In this document: positions 16,288-25,193 of the stretch, one piece after another | How the letters are laid out: every line of letters begins with the position of its first letter | Position numbering within the stretch: the first letter of the stretch is position 1 | Source: JAAYOS01 sp050950785 | GTDB lineage: Bacteria > Bacillota > Clostridia > Oscillospirales > JAAYOS01 | Direction: 5' to 3' | Length of the DNA: 64,000 nt | Assembly: GCA_050950785.1 (NCBI GenBank) | Contig: JBMNIG010000006.1 | Span: forward strand, 1 to 64,000 | Program-made: the position numbers and the translations under genes | Notes under the pieces: model-generated | What the model saw: the letters and a program-made list of their open reading frames with translations, nothing else | Told to the model about the DNA's origin: nothing | Database searches by the model: none

Positions 16288-17825
16288 CTTACTTTTGCAC
16301 CTCTTCCCTCAATCGTTTCATGCACCGGTTTTTGCTGACTCAACATGGAAGCCTCTAAAATAGCTTCCTGAGTTGCCTCCTCCTTGGTAAAGGTGGCGGT
16401 GATCCGCCCCTCGCGCATAACAACGATTTTATCGCTCATGCCAAGTACTTCAGGCATTTCAGAAGATACCAAAAGAATGCCGTAACCTTGAGAGGTAAGG
16501 TCATTCATTATTTCGTAAATAGCTGCTTTTGCTCCGACATCTACTCCCTTTGTCGGCTCATCAAGTATTATCAGCTTCAGATCGACGGATAAGAGCTTTG
16601 CAACGATAACCTTTTGCTGATTCCCGCCGGACAGGGAGCTGACCAGGTCAAATATACTACCGGCTTTTACATTGACTTTTTGCGCAAGCTGTTGTGCCTT
16701 ATCAGCCTCAGCCTTGGGATCAAGCCAACTTCCGTTGGCGTACTGGTCAAGGGCAGACAGAGAGATATTTTTTACTATATCCCAGTCCAATACCAGACCT
16801 TGTTTCTGCCTGTCCTCAGGGAGATAGCCGATCCCCAGTTCCATTGCTTTCAGCGGATGATCTATCTTTACCTCCCGTCCCTCTACATAGATTTTCCCAC
16901 CATTATAGGGGCAAATCCCGAACAGGGACTGACAGACCTCGCTTCTACTGGCACCTACCAAACCTGTCAAAGCCACTATTTCTCCCTTGTGAACGGTAAA
17001 GGAAATATCCTCGAAGAAGCCTGTCCTGCGCAGCTTCTCCACCCTCAAAATCTCTTCACCAATATTGGATTTCCGCTTGGGAAACATTTGAGTGATCTCT
17101 CGCCCCACCATTGCTGTGATAAGCTTCTCACTTTCAATTTCAGATACTGGCCATGTTCCGATATATTGGGCATCACGAAGCACGGTTACCCTGTCAGCTA
17201 GAGTATACATGTCTTCCAAGCGATGCGATATGAAAATTATGGATGTCCCTTTTTCTTTTAGTTGCTTGGTTATCCTATATAATTCTTCACTTTCCTTTTT
17301 AGTAAGAGCTGCTGTGGGTTCATCCATAATGATTATTTTTGCATCTGTGGAGAGGGCTTTGGCAATTTCTACGATTTGTTGCTGGGCAACACTGAGAGCA
17401 CCCATCTGTGTCTTAGCATTAATACCTGCACCCAGTTCGTCAAGAAGCTCTTGTGCCTGCTCATGCATTTCCTTCCATAGTACACGGCGGGTGTATTTTT
17501 CTACCTTTATATGACTGATGAAAATGTTTTCTGTAACGCTCAAATCAGGATAACATGTGGTATGTTGATAAATGGCTGCAATACCATGTTCCTGTGCGTC
17601 CCTTGGTGTCCGAAATTCTATTTTTTCGCCGTTGAGCCGGATTTCACCCGTTTCGGGTATATGTACACCTGTGATAATCTTGATAAAAGTAGATTTCCCA
17701 GCGCCGTTTTCCCCCATCAATGCGTGGATCTCACCTCTTCGAAGCTGAAAATCCACATTATCAAGGGCTTTTACTCCGGGAAATTCTTTCGTTATTCCTG
17801 TCATCTCCAAAATAATATCAGACAT
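16284..17825 (-). CDS. Sugar ABC transporter dual ATPase (RhaT type)
   Basis: A 513-residue protein with two ABC domains, as in RhaT, RbsA and XylG. Domain 1 has Walker A GENGAGKST, signature LSVAQQQIVEIAKAL and Walker B IIIMDEPTAALT. Domain 2 has the usual degenerate Walker A (GLVGASRSEV), signature LSGGNQQKVIVAKLL and Walker B LIILDEPTKGVD. The ATG at 17825 is chosen over an upstream frame start at 17957 because the family begins here and GGGGTTG precedes it. It heads the ATPase-permease-permease-receptor run and has its own promoter at 17929-17957. Confidence 0.9.
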   Translation of the reverse strand: MSDIILEMTGITKEFPGVKALDNVDFQLRRGEIHALMGENGAGKSTFIKIITGVHIPETGEIRLNGEKIEFRTPRDAQEHGIAAIYQHTTCYPDLSVTENIFISHIKVEKYTRRVLWKEMHEQAQELLDELGAGINAKTQMGALSVAQQQIVEIAKALSTDAKIIIMDEPTAALTKKESEELYRITKQLKEKGTSIIFISHRLEDMYTLADRVTVLRDAQYIGTWPVSEIESEKLITAMVGREITQMFPKRKSNIGEEILRVEKLRRTGFFEDISFTVHKGEIVALTGLVGASRSEVCQSLFGICPYNGGKIYVEGREVKIDHPLKAMELGIGYLPEDRQKQGLVLDWDIVKNISLSALDQYANGSWLDPKAEADKAQQLAQKVNVKAGSIFDLVSSLSGGNQQKVIVAKLLSVDLKLIILDEPTKGVDVGAKAAIYEIMNDLTSQGYGILLVSSEMPEVLGMSDKIVVMREGRITATFTKEEATQEAILEASMLSQQKPVHETIEGRGAKVR

Positions 17826-17928
17826 AACGCAACCCCTGTTTCTGTTTATTTGGATCAATACCATGTCAAAGAAGACTAAAATAGTTTTGAATGGTTTCAT
17901 TTGTGTGTGTTTGTGTTCGATTGCGTAT

Positions 17929-17957
17929 ATCTTACTACGATGCAAAGGCAAAGTCAA
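17929..17957 (-). promoter_or_regulatory. Promoter of the rhamnose-type transport operon
   Basis: On the minus strand TTGACT (17957-17952) and TAAGAT (17934-17929) are 17 bases apart. It lies about 100 bases before the RhaT-type ATPase start and would let this operon run separately from the second ATPase gene upstream. Confidence 0.7.
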
Positions 17958-18077
17958 TAGAAATTGCTGATATTTTATTTAGAATTTGTGTATGATAAAT
18001 AATTATCTATTTACGCGGTCAGTTCTTGATGGTAAAGAGTGGACAAGGGGGTAGGGCCACTATCCAGGGTATGAATA

Positions 18078-18131
18078 ATGGGACAGGTCCACTGTCCCAC
18101 ATAAGTACATGGGACATGGGACCTGTCCCAT
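18078..18131. repeat. Nested palindrome of GGGACAGGTCC type (REP-like)
   Basis: The outer arms ATGGGACAGGTCC (18078-18090) and GGACCTGTCCCAT (18119-18131) are exact complements. An inner pair, TGTCCCA (18093-18099) and TGGGACA (18110-18116), is nested inside. This is the kind of extragenic palindrome seen scattered in clostridial genomes and possibly mobilised by REP-associated transposases. It lies between the two ATPase genes and is the main content of the 17826-18147 gap besides the promoter. Confidence 0.7.
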
Positions 18132-18147
18132 CGTCCATATCTTTCCC

Positions 18148-19647
18148 CTAAATATCTTCAAAGCCTCCTGAAGCAAAGTAGAGAATGTTTGCAGGGGTCG
18201 CTTCATTCCTATTCAGCACTTTTCTTATCTCTCCATTATACATAACAGCAATTCTGTCACACATGCCAATCAGCTCCGGAAAATCTGACGATATCATTAT
18301 TACGGAAGCCCCGGACAACACCAGCTCATTGATAATGTTGTATATGTCCACCTTTGATCCAATATCGATTCCGGCTGTGGGCTCATCTATAATAAGGATT
18401 TTTGCGTTATTGAAAAGCCATTTGGCAAGGGTGACCTTTTTTTGATTTCCTCCACTTAGATTACCTACGGATTCATTCCCCTTTGAAGATATTATTAGAC
18501 GTTCGACCAAATCCGCAGAATAGTCATATTCCCTGGCGGGATTCAAAAAACCTACCTTGGATACCCGTTTCAGGTTGGTAATCGTTATGTTCTTGGTAAT
18601 TTGCATTTGCTTGATCAGACTTTCCTCGGTACCTGTACCTGCTACATAGCAGAGACCATAATGCATGGCTTGCTTAGTAGTAAGGTTTTTGAATGTTCTG
18701 CCGTTGATTTGCACCGTTCCTTCAAAAGGCGAGTTTATTCCAAACAGAGTCTTTGCCAAAGTCTTGCGCCCGGAACCGCTTAACCCTGCGATACCAAGTA
18801 TCTCGCCCCTTCTCAGATTTAGGTTGATATTTCGCAGCACGCCATTGTAACTGAGATTGTTAACACGAAGGATATCTTTGCCCAACTTAGTCCTGATTTT
18901 CGGATATCTGTCCTTGATTTCCTTGCCTGCCATGACCTGAATGATATCTTTCATATCCACTTGGTCAATGCTACAGGAGCGCACGACACGCCCGTCCCGC
19001 AAAACCGTTACCGTATCAGCAATTTGCGCAATTTCCTCCAGACGATGGGATATGTATATTACAGTAACGCCTAACTTCTTGATTTCACGTATAGCTTCAA
19101 ACAGGGTTTGGATCTCAGATTCCGTCAAGGCAGCAGTGGTCTCATCCATAATCAAAATATCCGATTTCAGAGAAAGTGCCTTTATGATCTCCACGAATTT
19201 TTGCTGTCCATAGCTGAGATGACCAACTTGAGTCCTGGGGCTTATATCCAACCCAAAGGCCTTTAGATATTTCTTTGTTTCACTGTAAACTTTATCCCAG
19301 TCGATCCTTTTCAGAAGACCCCTTTTGAAAGGTTCTCTTTTTATAAAAATATTCTCGGCAACGCTAAGATCAGGAAACAACATAATATCCTGATAGATCA
19401 TCGATATCCCCAAATCTTGCGCCTGAGCGGGAGATTGGATAACTACCTGCCTGCCATTTATCAAAATCTCGCCGGAATTAGGGGAATACACTCCTGCAAG
19501 GATTTTCATTAATGTTGTCTTTCCTGACCCGTTTTCACCGATCAGTGCATGCACCTGTCCTTTTTCAACGCTGAATTCAATATTGTCGAGAATAAGATTC
19601 TCGTTGAACTTTTTTGTTATATTCCGCATTTCCAGATATTTATACAA
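18148..19647 (-). CDS. Second sugar ABC transporter dual ATPase
   Basis: A 499-residue protein with two ABC domains. Domain 1: Walker A GENGSGKTT, signature LSYGQQKFVEIIKAL, Walker B ILIMDETTAALT, where a Thr replaces the usual Pro after DE. Domain 2: GLSGSGRKTLAK, LSGGNQKKVTLAKWL and ILIIDEPTAGID. The start is TTG at 19647 with AGAAGGGGAATCC just before it. It lacks permeases of its own: the next genes downstream are another complete ATPase and its permeases. It sits 66 bases after the DeoR gene, probably in one transcript with it. It may be an alternative energiser of the RhaP/Q channel or a left-over of a duplicated system. Confidence 0.88.
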   Translation of the reverse strand: MYKYLEMRNITKKFNENLILDNIEFSVEKGQVHALIGENGSGKTTLMKILAGVYSPNSGEILINGRQVVIQSPAQAQDLGISMIYQDIMLFPDLSVAENIFIKREPFKRGLLKRIDWDKVYSETKKYLKAFGLDISPRTQVGHLSYGQQKFVEIIKALSLKSDILIMDETTAALTESEIQTLFEAIREIKKLGVTVIYISHRLEEIAQIADTVTVLRDGRVVRSCSIDQVDMKDIIQVMAGKEIKDRYPKIRTKLGKDILRVNNLSYNGVLRNINLNLRRGEILGIAGLSGSGRKTLAKTLFGINSPFEGTVQINGRTFKNLTTKQAMHYGLCYVAGTGTEESLIKQMQITKNITITNLKRVSKVGFLNPAREYDYSADLVERLIISSKGNESVGNLSGGNQKKVTLAKWLFNNAKILIIDEPTAGIDIGSKVDIYNIINELVLSGASVIMISSDFPELIGMCDRIAVMYNGEIRKVLNRNEATPANILYFASGGFEDI

Positions 19648-19713
19648 TGGATTCCCCTTCTTTCCATATGGATCTGTATTTATATAAATGCGCCATTGAC
19701 AAAGAAATCCGGA

Positions 19714-20487
19714 TCATTCAAATTCAAATGTTGTGTAGAGCTTGATATTGTTTTCAAAGTAATATTTTTTGTATTCGGAAGGCACTTGTTTGTTGGTGAT
19801 CACTTTTCCTGCTGTATGTAGATCGCCCAGCTTGGCAAATGCGGTATAGTTGAATTTGGTGTAGTCAGCGACCATGATAATGTCATCGGATTTACTAATA
19901 ACTTCTTCAAGTACCATGACTTCCTCATAAGTATCCACTGTGTAACCTGAGTTAAAGTTGATCCCTTTTACACCTATAAAAGCTTTATTGATATAAAGAC
20001 CACTCAAAGTTTGAAGGGCAAATCCCCCAATCAATGATGATGTGGCATGAAGCAGATCCCCGCCGGTAACGATGACTTTGATTCCGGGGCAGTTTCTCAG
20101 TTCATGGGCAATCATAATGTCATTTGTTACCACGGTAAGTCGCATATTTTTAATGTTTCGGGCGATTTCAAGGCAGGTAGAACCCGGGCTTATATATATG
20201 GCGTTCCCTTCCTCAATGATTTCAGACGCGATTTTTCCGATCATACGCTTCTCGTTACAGGTTTCATCATCAGTATTCATTTCAACAGCGAAGTCTGCAA
20301 AATTCTTCTTGTTAAGCACGGCTCCGCCATAGGTTTTTATTAAAAAACCCTCGCGCTCCAGTTTGTCGAGATCACGCCGTATCGTAACCTCCGTTACGGA
20401 AAACAATTTGCTCAGCTCAAACACATCAACGCGTTTTTCGTTTAGCAAGATTTCCTTGATTTTGTTTTGTCTTTCAATGGCAAACAT
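19714..20487 (-). CDS. DeoR-family transcription regulator
   Basis: A 257-residue DNA-binding regulator of sugar metabolism. The N-terminal winged helix-turn-helix (about 6-55; RVDVFELSKLFSVTEVTIRR, then DLDKLEREGFL) is the classic DeoR signature. The C-terminal domain (about 75-235; ISPGSTCLEIARNI, VVTNDIMIAHEL, then IGVKGINFNSGYT) is the sugar-phosphate sensing domain related to ribose-phosphate isomerase. It lies directly upstream of the sugar ABC genes on the same strand and divergent from an oxidoreductase gene, so it probably controls both. A perfect palindrome 62 bases before its start is a candidate operator. Confidence 0.9.
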   Translation of the reverse strand: MFAIERQNKIKEILLNEKRVDVFELSKLFSVTEVTIRRDLDKLEREGFLIKTYGGAVLNKKNFADFAVEMNTDDETCNEKRMIGKIASEIIEEGNAIYISPGSTCLEIARNIKNMRLTVVTNDIMIAHELRNCPGIKVIVTGGDLLHATSSLIGGFALQTLSGLYINKAFIGVKGINFNSGYTVDTYEEVMVLEEVISKSDDIIMVADYTKFNYTAFAKLGDLHTAGKVITNKQVPSEYKKYYFENNIKLYTTFEFE

Positions 20488-20549
20488 AAGTACACCTTCA
20501 GCTTTTGAATATCATATATGCATCATCTTAGGAATGAAATGCTAATAAG

Positions 20550-20568
20550 TTCACCTACAGTAGGTGAA
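20550..20568. promoter_or_regulatory. Palindromic candidate operator for DeoR-type regulator
   Basis: TTCACCTACAGTAGGTGAA is a perfect 19-bp palindrome (9+1+9). It lies in the 376-base gap between the divergent deoR and oxidoreductase genes. The rest of the gap holds only the oxidoreductase promoter. Confidence 0.6.
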
Positions 20569-20757
20569 TCGACATCTACAGATAGACCAATCAAGTAGCG
20601 AAATTTTAGTGTTTTGGGGCTTTAAGTCATGGCAGCGCCATAATATCCTAACAGCGAAATAATATCACAATCTATCATAAAATAACAGACCTTTGTAATG
20701 ATCAATTGACCTATATCAACTAAAATCCTCGAAAATGCGAACTGATTTTTGGGATTA

Positions 20758-20786
20758 TTTACTTTTTTGTCGCCATGCCATATAAT
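20758..20786 (+). promoter_or_regulatory. Promoter of Gfo/Idh/MocA gene
   Basis: TTTACT (20758-20763) and TATAAT (20781-20786) are 17 bases apart, about 78 bases before the start. Confidence 0.6.
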
Positions 20787-20863
20787 GTTTAGATATATGA
20801 TGGCTTCAAATAAAAGCCCTAAATGTATATCCTATTTGCAAACGTTGATGGAGGAATTCACTT

Positions 20864-21850
20864 ATGAAAGAACTTAAACTCGGCACCATAGGTTCCGGGG
20901 TTATCGTACATTCAATACTTGACAATGTAAAAATCACTGACGGTATACGACTTATCGCGGTCTATTCAAGAAGCGAAGAAAAGGCGCGTTCACTGGCTAC
21001 TAAGTACGGTGCAGAAAAAATATATACAGATATGGATGATTTTTTAGCTGATGAGGAAATCAATTTAATTTATATAGCAACCCCAAACCTGCTACATTAT
21101 GAACAGACGAAAAAAGCCCTGTTGGCAGGCAAAAATGTGATCTGTGAAAAGCCGTTTTGCACGAGGGCAGACCATGCTAAAGAACTTGTGGCACTTGCTA
21201 AAGAGAAAAACTTGTTTTTGGTTGAGGCTGTACCTACAACTTTCTTGCCGAACTTCGAGGTTTTGAAAAGAGAACTTCCCAAAATAGGTAATGTAAAACT
21301 GGTACTAAGCAACTACAGTCAGTACTCCAGCAGATACGATCTTTTACTAAAGGGAGAAGTACCTAATATCTTCAACCCCGAATATGCCGGTGGGAGCCTT
21401 ATGGATATTAATTTTTACAATGTATATCTAAATATTGCTCTGTTTGGAAAGCCTAAGAAAGCTGTTTATTATCCAAACATTTATGGCAGCCTCACTGACA
21501 CCTCGGGAATAATGATCATGCAGTATGACGGGTTTGTGAGCAGCAGCGCCGGAGCGAAGGACACATGGGGTGTAAATTCGTTTCAAATCGAAGGCGAGAA
21601 AGGCTATATCTATATTAAGGATGGAAGCAATGGCATCGCCGAGGTTGAGGTCGTTACCAAAACAACAAATAAATCCTTCAATCTTCAGGATAATCCCAAT
21701 AGATGGTTTTATGAGGTTCAAAAGCTGACGCAGCTTTTATTGAATGATGATTATGATGCAATCTACAAGAGATTGGATATTATGATGGATGCAGTGGAAG
21801 TAATTGAAAACGCTAGAAAAGAAGCTGGCATTCTTTTTCCAGGCGACTAA
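20864..21850 (+). CDS. Gfo/Idh/MocA-family oxidoreductase
   Basis: A 328-residue NAD(P)-dependent sugar oxidoreductase. The Rossmann start (LGTIGSGVIVHSILDNV) binds the cofactor. The motif GKNVICEKPFCTRADHAKEL at about 90-110 holds the EKP lysine conserved across the family. The C-terminal half (about 125-325) is the alpha/beta substrate domain. GGAGGAATTCACTT precedes the ATG. It is divergent from the DeoR gene and next to sugar transport genes, so it probably oxidises or epimerises an imported sugar or polyol; the substrate is not visible from the sequence. Confidence 0.88.
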   Translation: MKELKLGTIGSGVIVHSILDNVKITDGIRLIAVYSRSEEKARSLATKYGAEKIYTDMDDFLADEEINLIYIATPNLLHYEQTKKALLAGKNVICEKPFCTRADHAKELVALAKEKNLFLVEAVPTTFLPNFEVLKRELPKIGNVKLVLSNYSQYSSRYDLLLKGEVPNIFNPEYAGGSLMDINFYNVYLNIALFGKPKKAVYYPNIYGSLTDTSGIMIMQYDGFVSSSAGAKDTWGVNSFQIEGEKGYIYIKDGSNGIAEVEVVTKTTNKSFNLQDNPNRWFYEVQKLTQLLLNDDYDAIYKRLDIMMDAVEVIENARKEAGILFPGD

Positions 21851-21917
21851 ATTTGCAGACTCGATGTTTGGTAATTATGTATAAGGTCAAGCAAAGACAA
21901 CTGTATGGAGCAAAATC

Positions 21918-21946
21918 TTGTATTTATATGTGTCATATGTTAAAAT
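21918..21946 (+). promoter_or_regulatory. Promoter of lacI-type gene
   Basis: TTGTAT (21918-21923) and TAAAAT (21941-21946) with a 17-base spacer, 28 bases before the start. Confidence 0.65.
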
Positions 21947-21973
21947 ATGTAAAAAATACATTGGAGGGTCGAT

Positions 21974-22996
21974 ATGTCGGGCATTTCCATGAGAGATCTC
22001 GCTGAAATACTTGGAGTAAGCGTGGCATCTGTATCTGTAGCACTACGCGGGCGCTCCGGCATATCAGAAGAGACGCGCGCACGCATATTAGCTGAGGCCC
22101 ATAAACGTGGTTATGATATGTCCCGCCTAAGCTCCAAACCGTCGAAAGGCCTAATAGAAATCATTGACTTCTCATATCAAAAGGTAGGCATGACAATCGA
22201 TCAATTTTCTTACTATTCGCAGCTGATCGACGCTATCAGCTCCCGCCTATCAGATGAAGGCTATGAGATGAGCGGACCATACAACCCTAACGAAGCTTCA
22301 TTCCCTTCCCGCCCAAAGGCTGTAGGAGCTATACTGATCGGTTCGATGATCTCAGACGATGAGCTTCAACGCTTTATAAAATCAAAGGTGCCGTTTGTGG
22401 TTGCGGGAAATCCTATGACCTATACCCCGGTCAACTCTGTTTCACACGATAACATTGGCGGAATATCCGCAGCTGTTAACCATCTCATCTCATTTGGGCA
22501 TACCCGCATCGGCTACATCCGATTGATGTGCGGTGCGATCGGGGACGAAAGGTACCGCACATTTGTGCAAGCCCTTTCTGACGCAGGCTTGTCGCCGGAG
22601 TGCTTATGGGATTACTCGGATAAGTATTCTTTAGCTCAACTCCCTGATTTATCAGTTCTGGAGGCAAGTTTAGGTGACAAACCATACCCAGGCACAGCTG
22701 TCATTTGTGACATTGACGTGATTGCAATGATGTTTATGCGGCTTATGCGTGACAGGGGAATTATTCCGGGAAAGGACATTTCAGTAATCGGCTTCGATGA
22801 TTCACCTTTAGCTGCGCTTATGGAGCCACCACTTACGTCGGTGCGCACCCTCGAACCGCAACTTGGCACATCGGCAGTGGAACTGCTACTATCATGTATT
22901 GCCAATCCTCACTTTAAATATCGCCATATCTATATTGGCACCGAACTTGTAGAAAGGGCAAGCACAGCACCGGTTTCAAAAAACAATGAAGAGTAA
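21974..22996 (+). CDS. LacI-family transcription regulator
   Basis: A 340-residue regulator. Residues 4-50 form the LacI DNA-binding headpiece (MRDLAEILGVSVASVSVALR, then SEETRARILAEAHKRGYD). The rest is a periplasmic-binding-protein-like sensor domain, with DISVIGFDDSPLAALMEPPL near residues 270-290 as the usual C-terminal block. GGAGGGTCG precedes the ATG. It is followed by a strong terminator. Its neighbours, a sugar receptor lipoprotein and a glycosidase, are plausible targets. Confidence 0.9.
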   Translation: MSGISMRDLAEILGVSVASVSVALRGRSGISEETRARILAEAHKRGYDMSRLSSKPSKGLIEIIDFSYQKVGMTIDQFSYYSQLIDAISSRLSDEGYEMSGPYNPNEASFPSRPKAVGAILIGSMISDDELQRFIKSKVPFVVAGNPMTYTPVNSVSHDNIGGISAAVNHLISFGHTRIGYIRLMCGAIGDERYRTFVQALSDAGLSPECLWDYSDKYSLAQLPDLSVLEASLGDKPYPGTAVICDIDVIAMMFMRLMRDRGIIPGKDISVIGFDDSPLAALMEPPLTSVRTLEPQLGTSAVELLLSCIANPHFKYRHIYIGTELVERASTAPVSKNNEE

Positions 22997-23031
22997 ACCG
23001 GTACTTACTTGTGCTAACACTAGTCATTAAT

Positions 23032-23080
23032 AGCGCTCAACTATTATGCATTTGATGCATCAGTAGTTGAGCGCTTTTGT
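23032..23080 (+). terminator. Terminator after lacI-type gene
   Basis: AGCGCTCAACTA at 23032-23043 pairs exactly with TAGTTGAGCGCT at 23064-23075, followed by TTTTGTT. Confidence 0.85.
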
Positions 23081-23213
23081 TAAAATTTGTCAGCTTTACA
23101 GATAGTGATAAAAGGAGACAGTTTGCTATCTTATCCAAAATTAGAATGCAACTGCAATTGTCCCCCACTTCTTAATATCTGATGATATTAAAGATCCATA
23201 ACTTGAATAAGAA

Positions 23214-23266
23214 AGGGGAACCGTCCCCCTGTCTGGAGTTTAGTCCAAGACAGGAGAACCGTCCCC
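23214..23266. repeat. GGGGAACCGTCCCC-type extragenic repeat
   Basis: GAACCGTCCCC occurs twice (near 23218 and 23256), flanking an imperfect hairpin made of CTGTCTGGA and TCCAAGACAG. This family of GGGACGGTTC repeats is recalled from many clostridial genomes. It sits just downstream of the binding-lipoprotein gene and may also act as its terminator. Confidence 0.6.
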
Positions 23267-23273
23267 ATCTCTT

Positions 23274-24926
23274 CTAGCGGTTTACGTAGCGATCATATGC
23301 TTGCTGATAAAGCTCGATGCAGCGTTCAATTCCCATTGTCTTCAGCTGTTCTCTGTATTGATCAAAGTCGCCCAGAGGCTTTGTACCATTAATGAATTGA
23401 ACGATAGTTTCAGTAATATATGTGGTGATGTCTTGATAAAGTCTCGAATACTCATTGGCTTCTTCTTCGTTGAGGGTTACACCAAGCACACTCTCGTAAC
23501 CGGCATTTTGATCCCAATTGGAATCCCAGATAGCTCCGGCACTGGTACAGTAGCTGCTCATAGCTGGCGTAATCTGACGCGCCCAATCATACTGACGGGA
23601 GTGGAAGGAGCCGATCGTGTATAGAGCCAGAGCATCATTTTGGCTTAAACCGTCGGGGTTGTTAGTAACTACGTCAGTAAAATAAGGCTTGCCATTTTCG
23701 TCATACTCATATGATATTCCTTCAACGCCGTAGTCTGCGAGTATCTCTCCCTCATCGGAATAGAAATAGTCAAACCATGAGACGAGAACAGGAATGTTGT
23801 GGCAGGAAGTTGTGATGGTGTTTACGTTTGTGCCAACTCGAGAGTCCGGAGTTGAATAGATCGTCAATTTTCTCGTATCGCCCGGTGCATTAACCGGACA
23901 AGGAACTGCCACAGTCTGGAAATTGGGGTTATCTTCTCCTGCCTGCATCTTGTGTAAGTCGAACATTGTCCAGAAACTGCGGAATGCTGTTAGTTTGTTA
24001 TTCAGCATAAGAGGAGGAGTCTCAGAAAAATATGCAAATCCGGCATAAGAGGTATAATCCGGATCTATTAGGCCTTCGCTGTACCATTTGTTCATCATGG
24101 TGAGATAGTCGAGCAGTTCAGGCTCGTAAGGGCCATATTTTATGACTCCGTCTTTGGCAAAGAATCCATTTATCAAATTGTATCCGACAAGGAGCGCATC
24201 ATCGAGACCATCGACCGATGACAGTGCATAGCCGAGTGAGCCCTTCTCATCACGAGCCATTGTGAGCATTTTGTACCAGTCGTCATATGTTACCGGAGAA
24301 CCGAGTCCAAATTCTTTAAGCCAATCTTCGCGAACCTGCGGACCCCACCATGTTGGCTCAATTTCTTTACTGATGTTGTAGAATCCGGGCATACGGCCCA
24401 TGTCAGTTATGTTGCGTTTCCAAGTATCATCGGTAATCTTTGCTATTGCCAGGAAGTTCTTGCCGTAATCTTCAAGGAATGGCATGATATCGATTATGAT
24501 CTCGTCATTTATATACTTGTCAAGACCTCCAATGTAATAGCCACTCATAAAAGCATCGGGCAAATCACCGGATGTTACGATAAGGTTGAACTGTTCGTTT
24601 TCGGTTCCTTGTGCAGGCTGATCCCAATCAATGTGCACATTCAAGCGTTTCTCTGCTTCCTGATATGCAAAACTATCATTAGGAGAAGTCATGTTGGCGG
24701 TTGTACTCATGGGACCATTCCAAATTCTGAAGGTTTCGGGTTCATCAAGGGGGAATGTGATTGAAGAATCTTCATCATCAGTAGGTTCGGATGTTGATGG
24801 CGATGCGGTGTCGGCGGGTGCCGTAGGAGTAGCAGATGGTTCGGCATCGTCTGAAGAACAACCGGCAAAAATGCCGATTACAAGAAGAAGAGCGCAAAGT
24901 AATGCTGCTAGCTTTTTTGTAGACAT
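23274..24926 (-). CDS. LplA-like extracellular sugar-binding lipoprotein
   Basis: A 550-residue lipoprotein with lipobox FAGC (Cys23) and a Ser/Thr/Pro/Asp-rich linker to about residue 55. The mature part resembles the large family 1 solute-binding proteins (LplA type) that feed oligosaccharides, often from plant polysaccharides, to LplB/LplC-type permeases: LNVHIDWDQPAQGTENEQFN, LIVTSGDLPDAFM and YDDWYKMLTMARDEKG are typical. No such permease genes are adjacent, so the channel must be encoded elsewhere or the operon has been split. It is divergent from a DUF4038 glycosidase; a strong promoter for each lies between them. Confidence 0.85.
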   Translation of the reverse strand: MSTKKLAALLCALLLVIGIFAGCSSDDAEPSATPTAPADTASPSTSEPTDDEDSSITFPLDEPETFRIWNGPMSTTANMTSPNDSFAYQEAEKRLNVHIDWDQPAQGTENEQFNLIVTSGDLPDAFMSGYYIGGLDKYINDEIIIDIMPFLEDYGKNFLAIAKITDDTWKRNITDMGRMPGFYNISKEIEPTWWGPQVREDWLKEFGLGSPVTYDDWYKMLTMARDEKGSLGYALSSVDGLDDALLVGYNLINGFFAKDGVIKYGPYEPELLDYLTMMNKWYSEGLIDPDYTSYAGFAYFSETPPLMLNNKLTAFRSFWTMFDLHKMQAGEDNPNFQTVAVPCPVNAPGDTRKLTIYSTPDSRVGTNVNTITTSCHNIPVLVSWFDYFYSDEGEILADYGVEGISYEYDENGKPYFTDVVTNNPDGLSQNDALALYTIGSFHSRQYDWARQITPAMSSYCTSAGAIWDSNWDQNAGYESVLGVTLNEEEANEYSRLYQDITTYITETIVQFINGTKPLGDFDQYREQLKTMGIERCIELYQQAYDRYVNR

Positions 24927-25026
24927 TTTCTTACCTCCTGATATGTATTATTGATTAGCGACCATACGTTATTTTTCTATAACTTATGCAACTCGACCAA
25001 CTATTGGGACCTTCCATCTTAAAAAC

Positions 25027-25056
25027 AGTATAATAACAATGTTTGGTTAATGTCAA
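25027..25056 (-). promoter_or_regulatory. Promoter of LplA-like lipoprotein gene
   Basis: On the minus strand TTGACA (25056-25051) and TATACT (25032-25027) are separated by 18 bases. Confidence 0.7.
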
Positions 25057-25121
25057 GGGATTTTGCTCACTTAATTTACTTAACATATGTATTGTTTCAC
25101 TAAATCGTCTCATTCGCTGTG

Positions 25122-25150
25122 TTGACTATTTATTGATAATGCTCTATAAT
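25122..25150 (+). promoter_or_regulatory. Promoter of DUF4038 glycosidase gene
   Basis: TTGACT (25122-25127) and TATAAT (25145-25150) are exactly 17 bases apart, 43 bases before the chosen start. Confidence 0.75.
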
Positions 25151-25193
25151 CTTGCTTAAACAACAGCCTAACATGTTAAGTGGAGGTGGCCTA

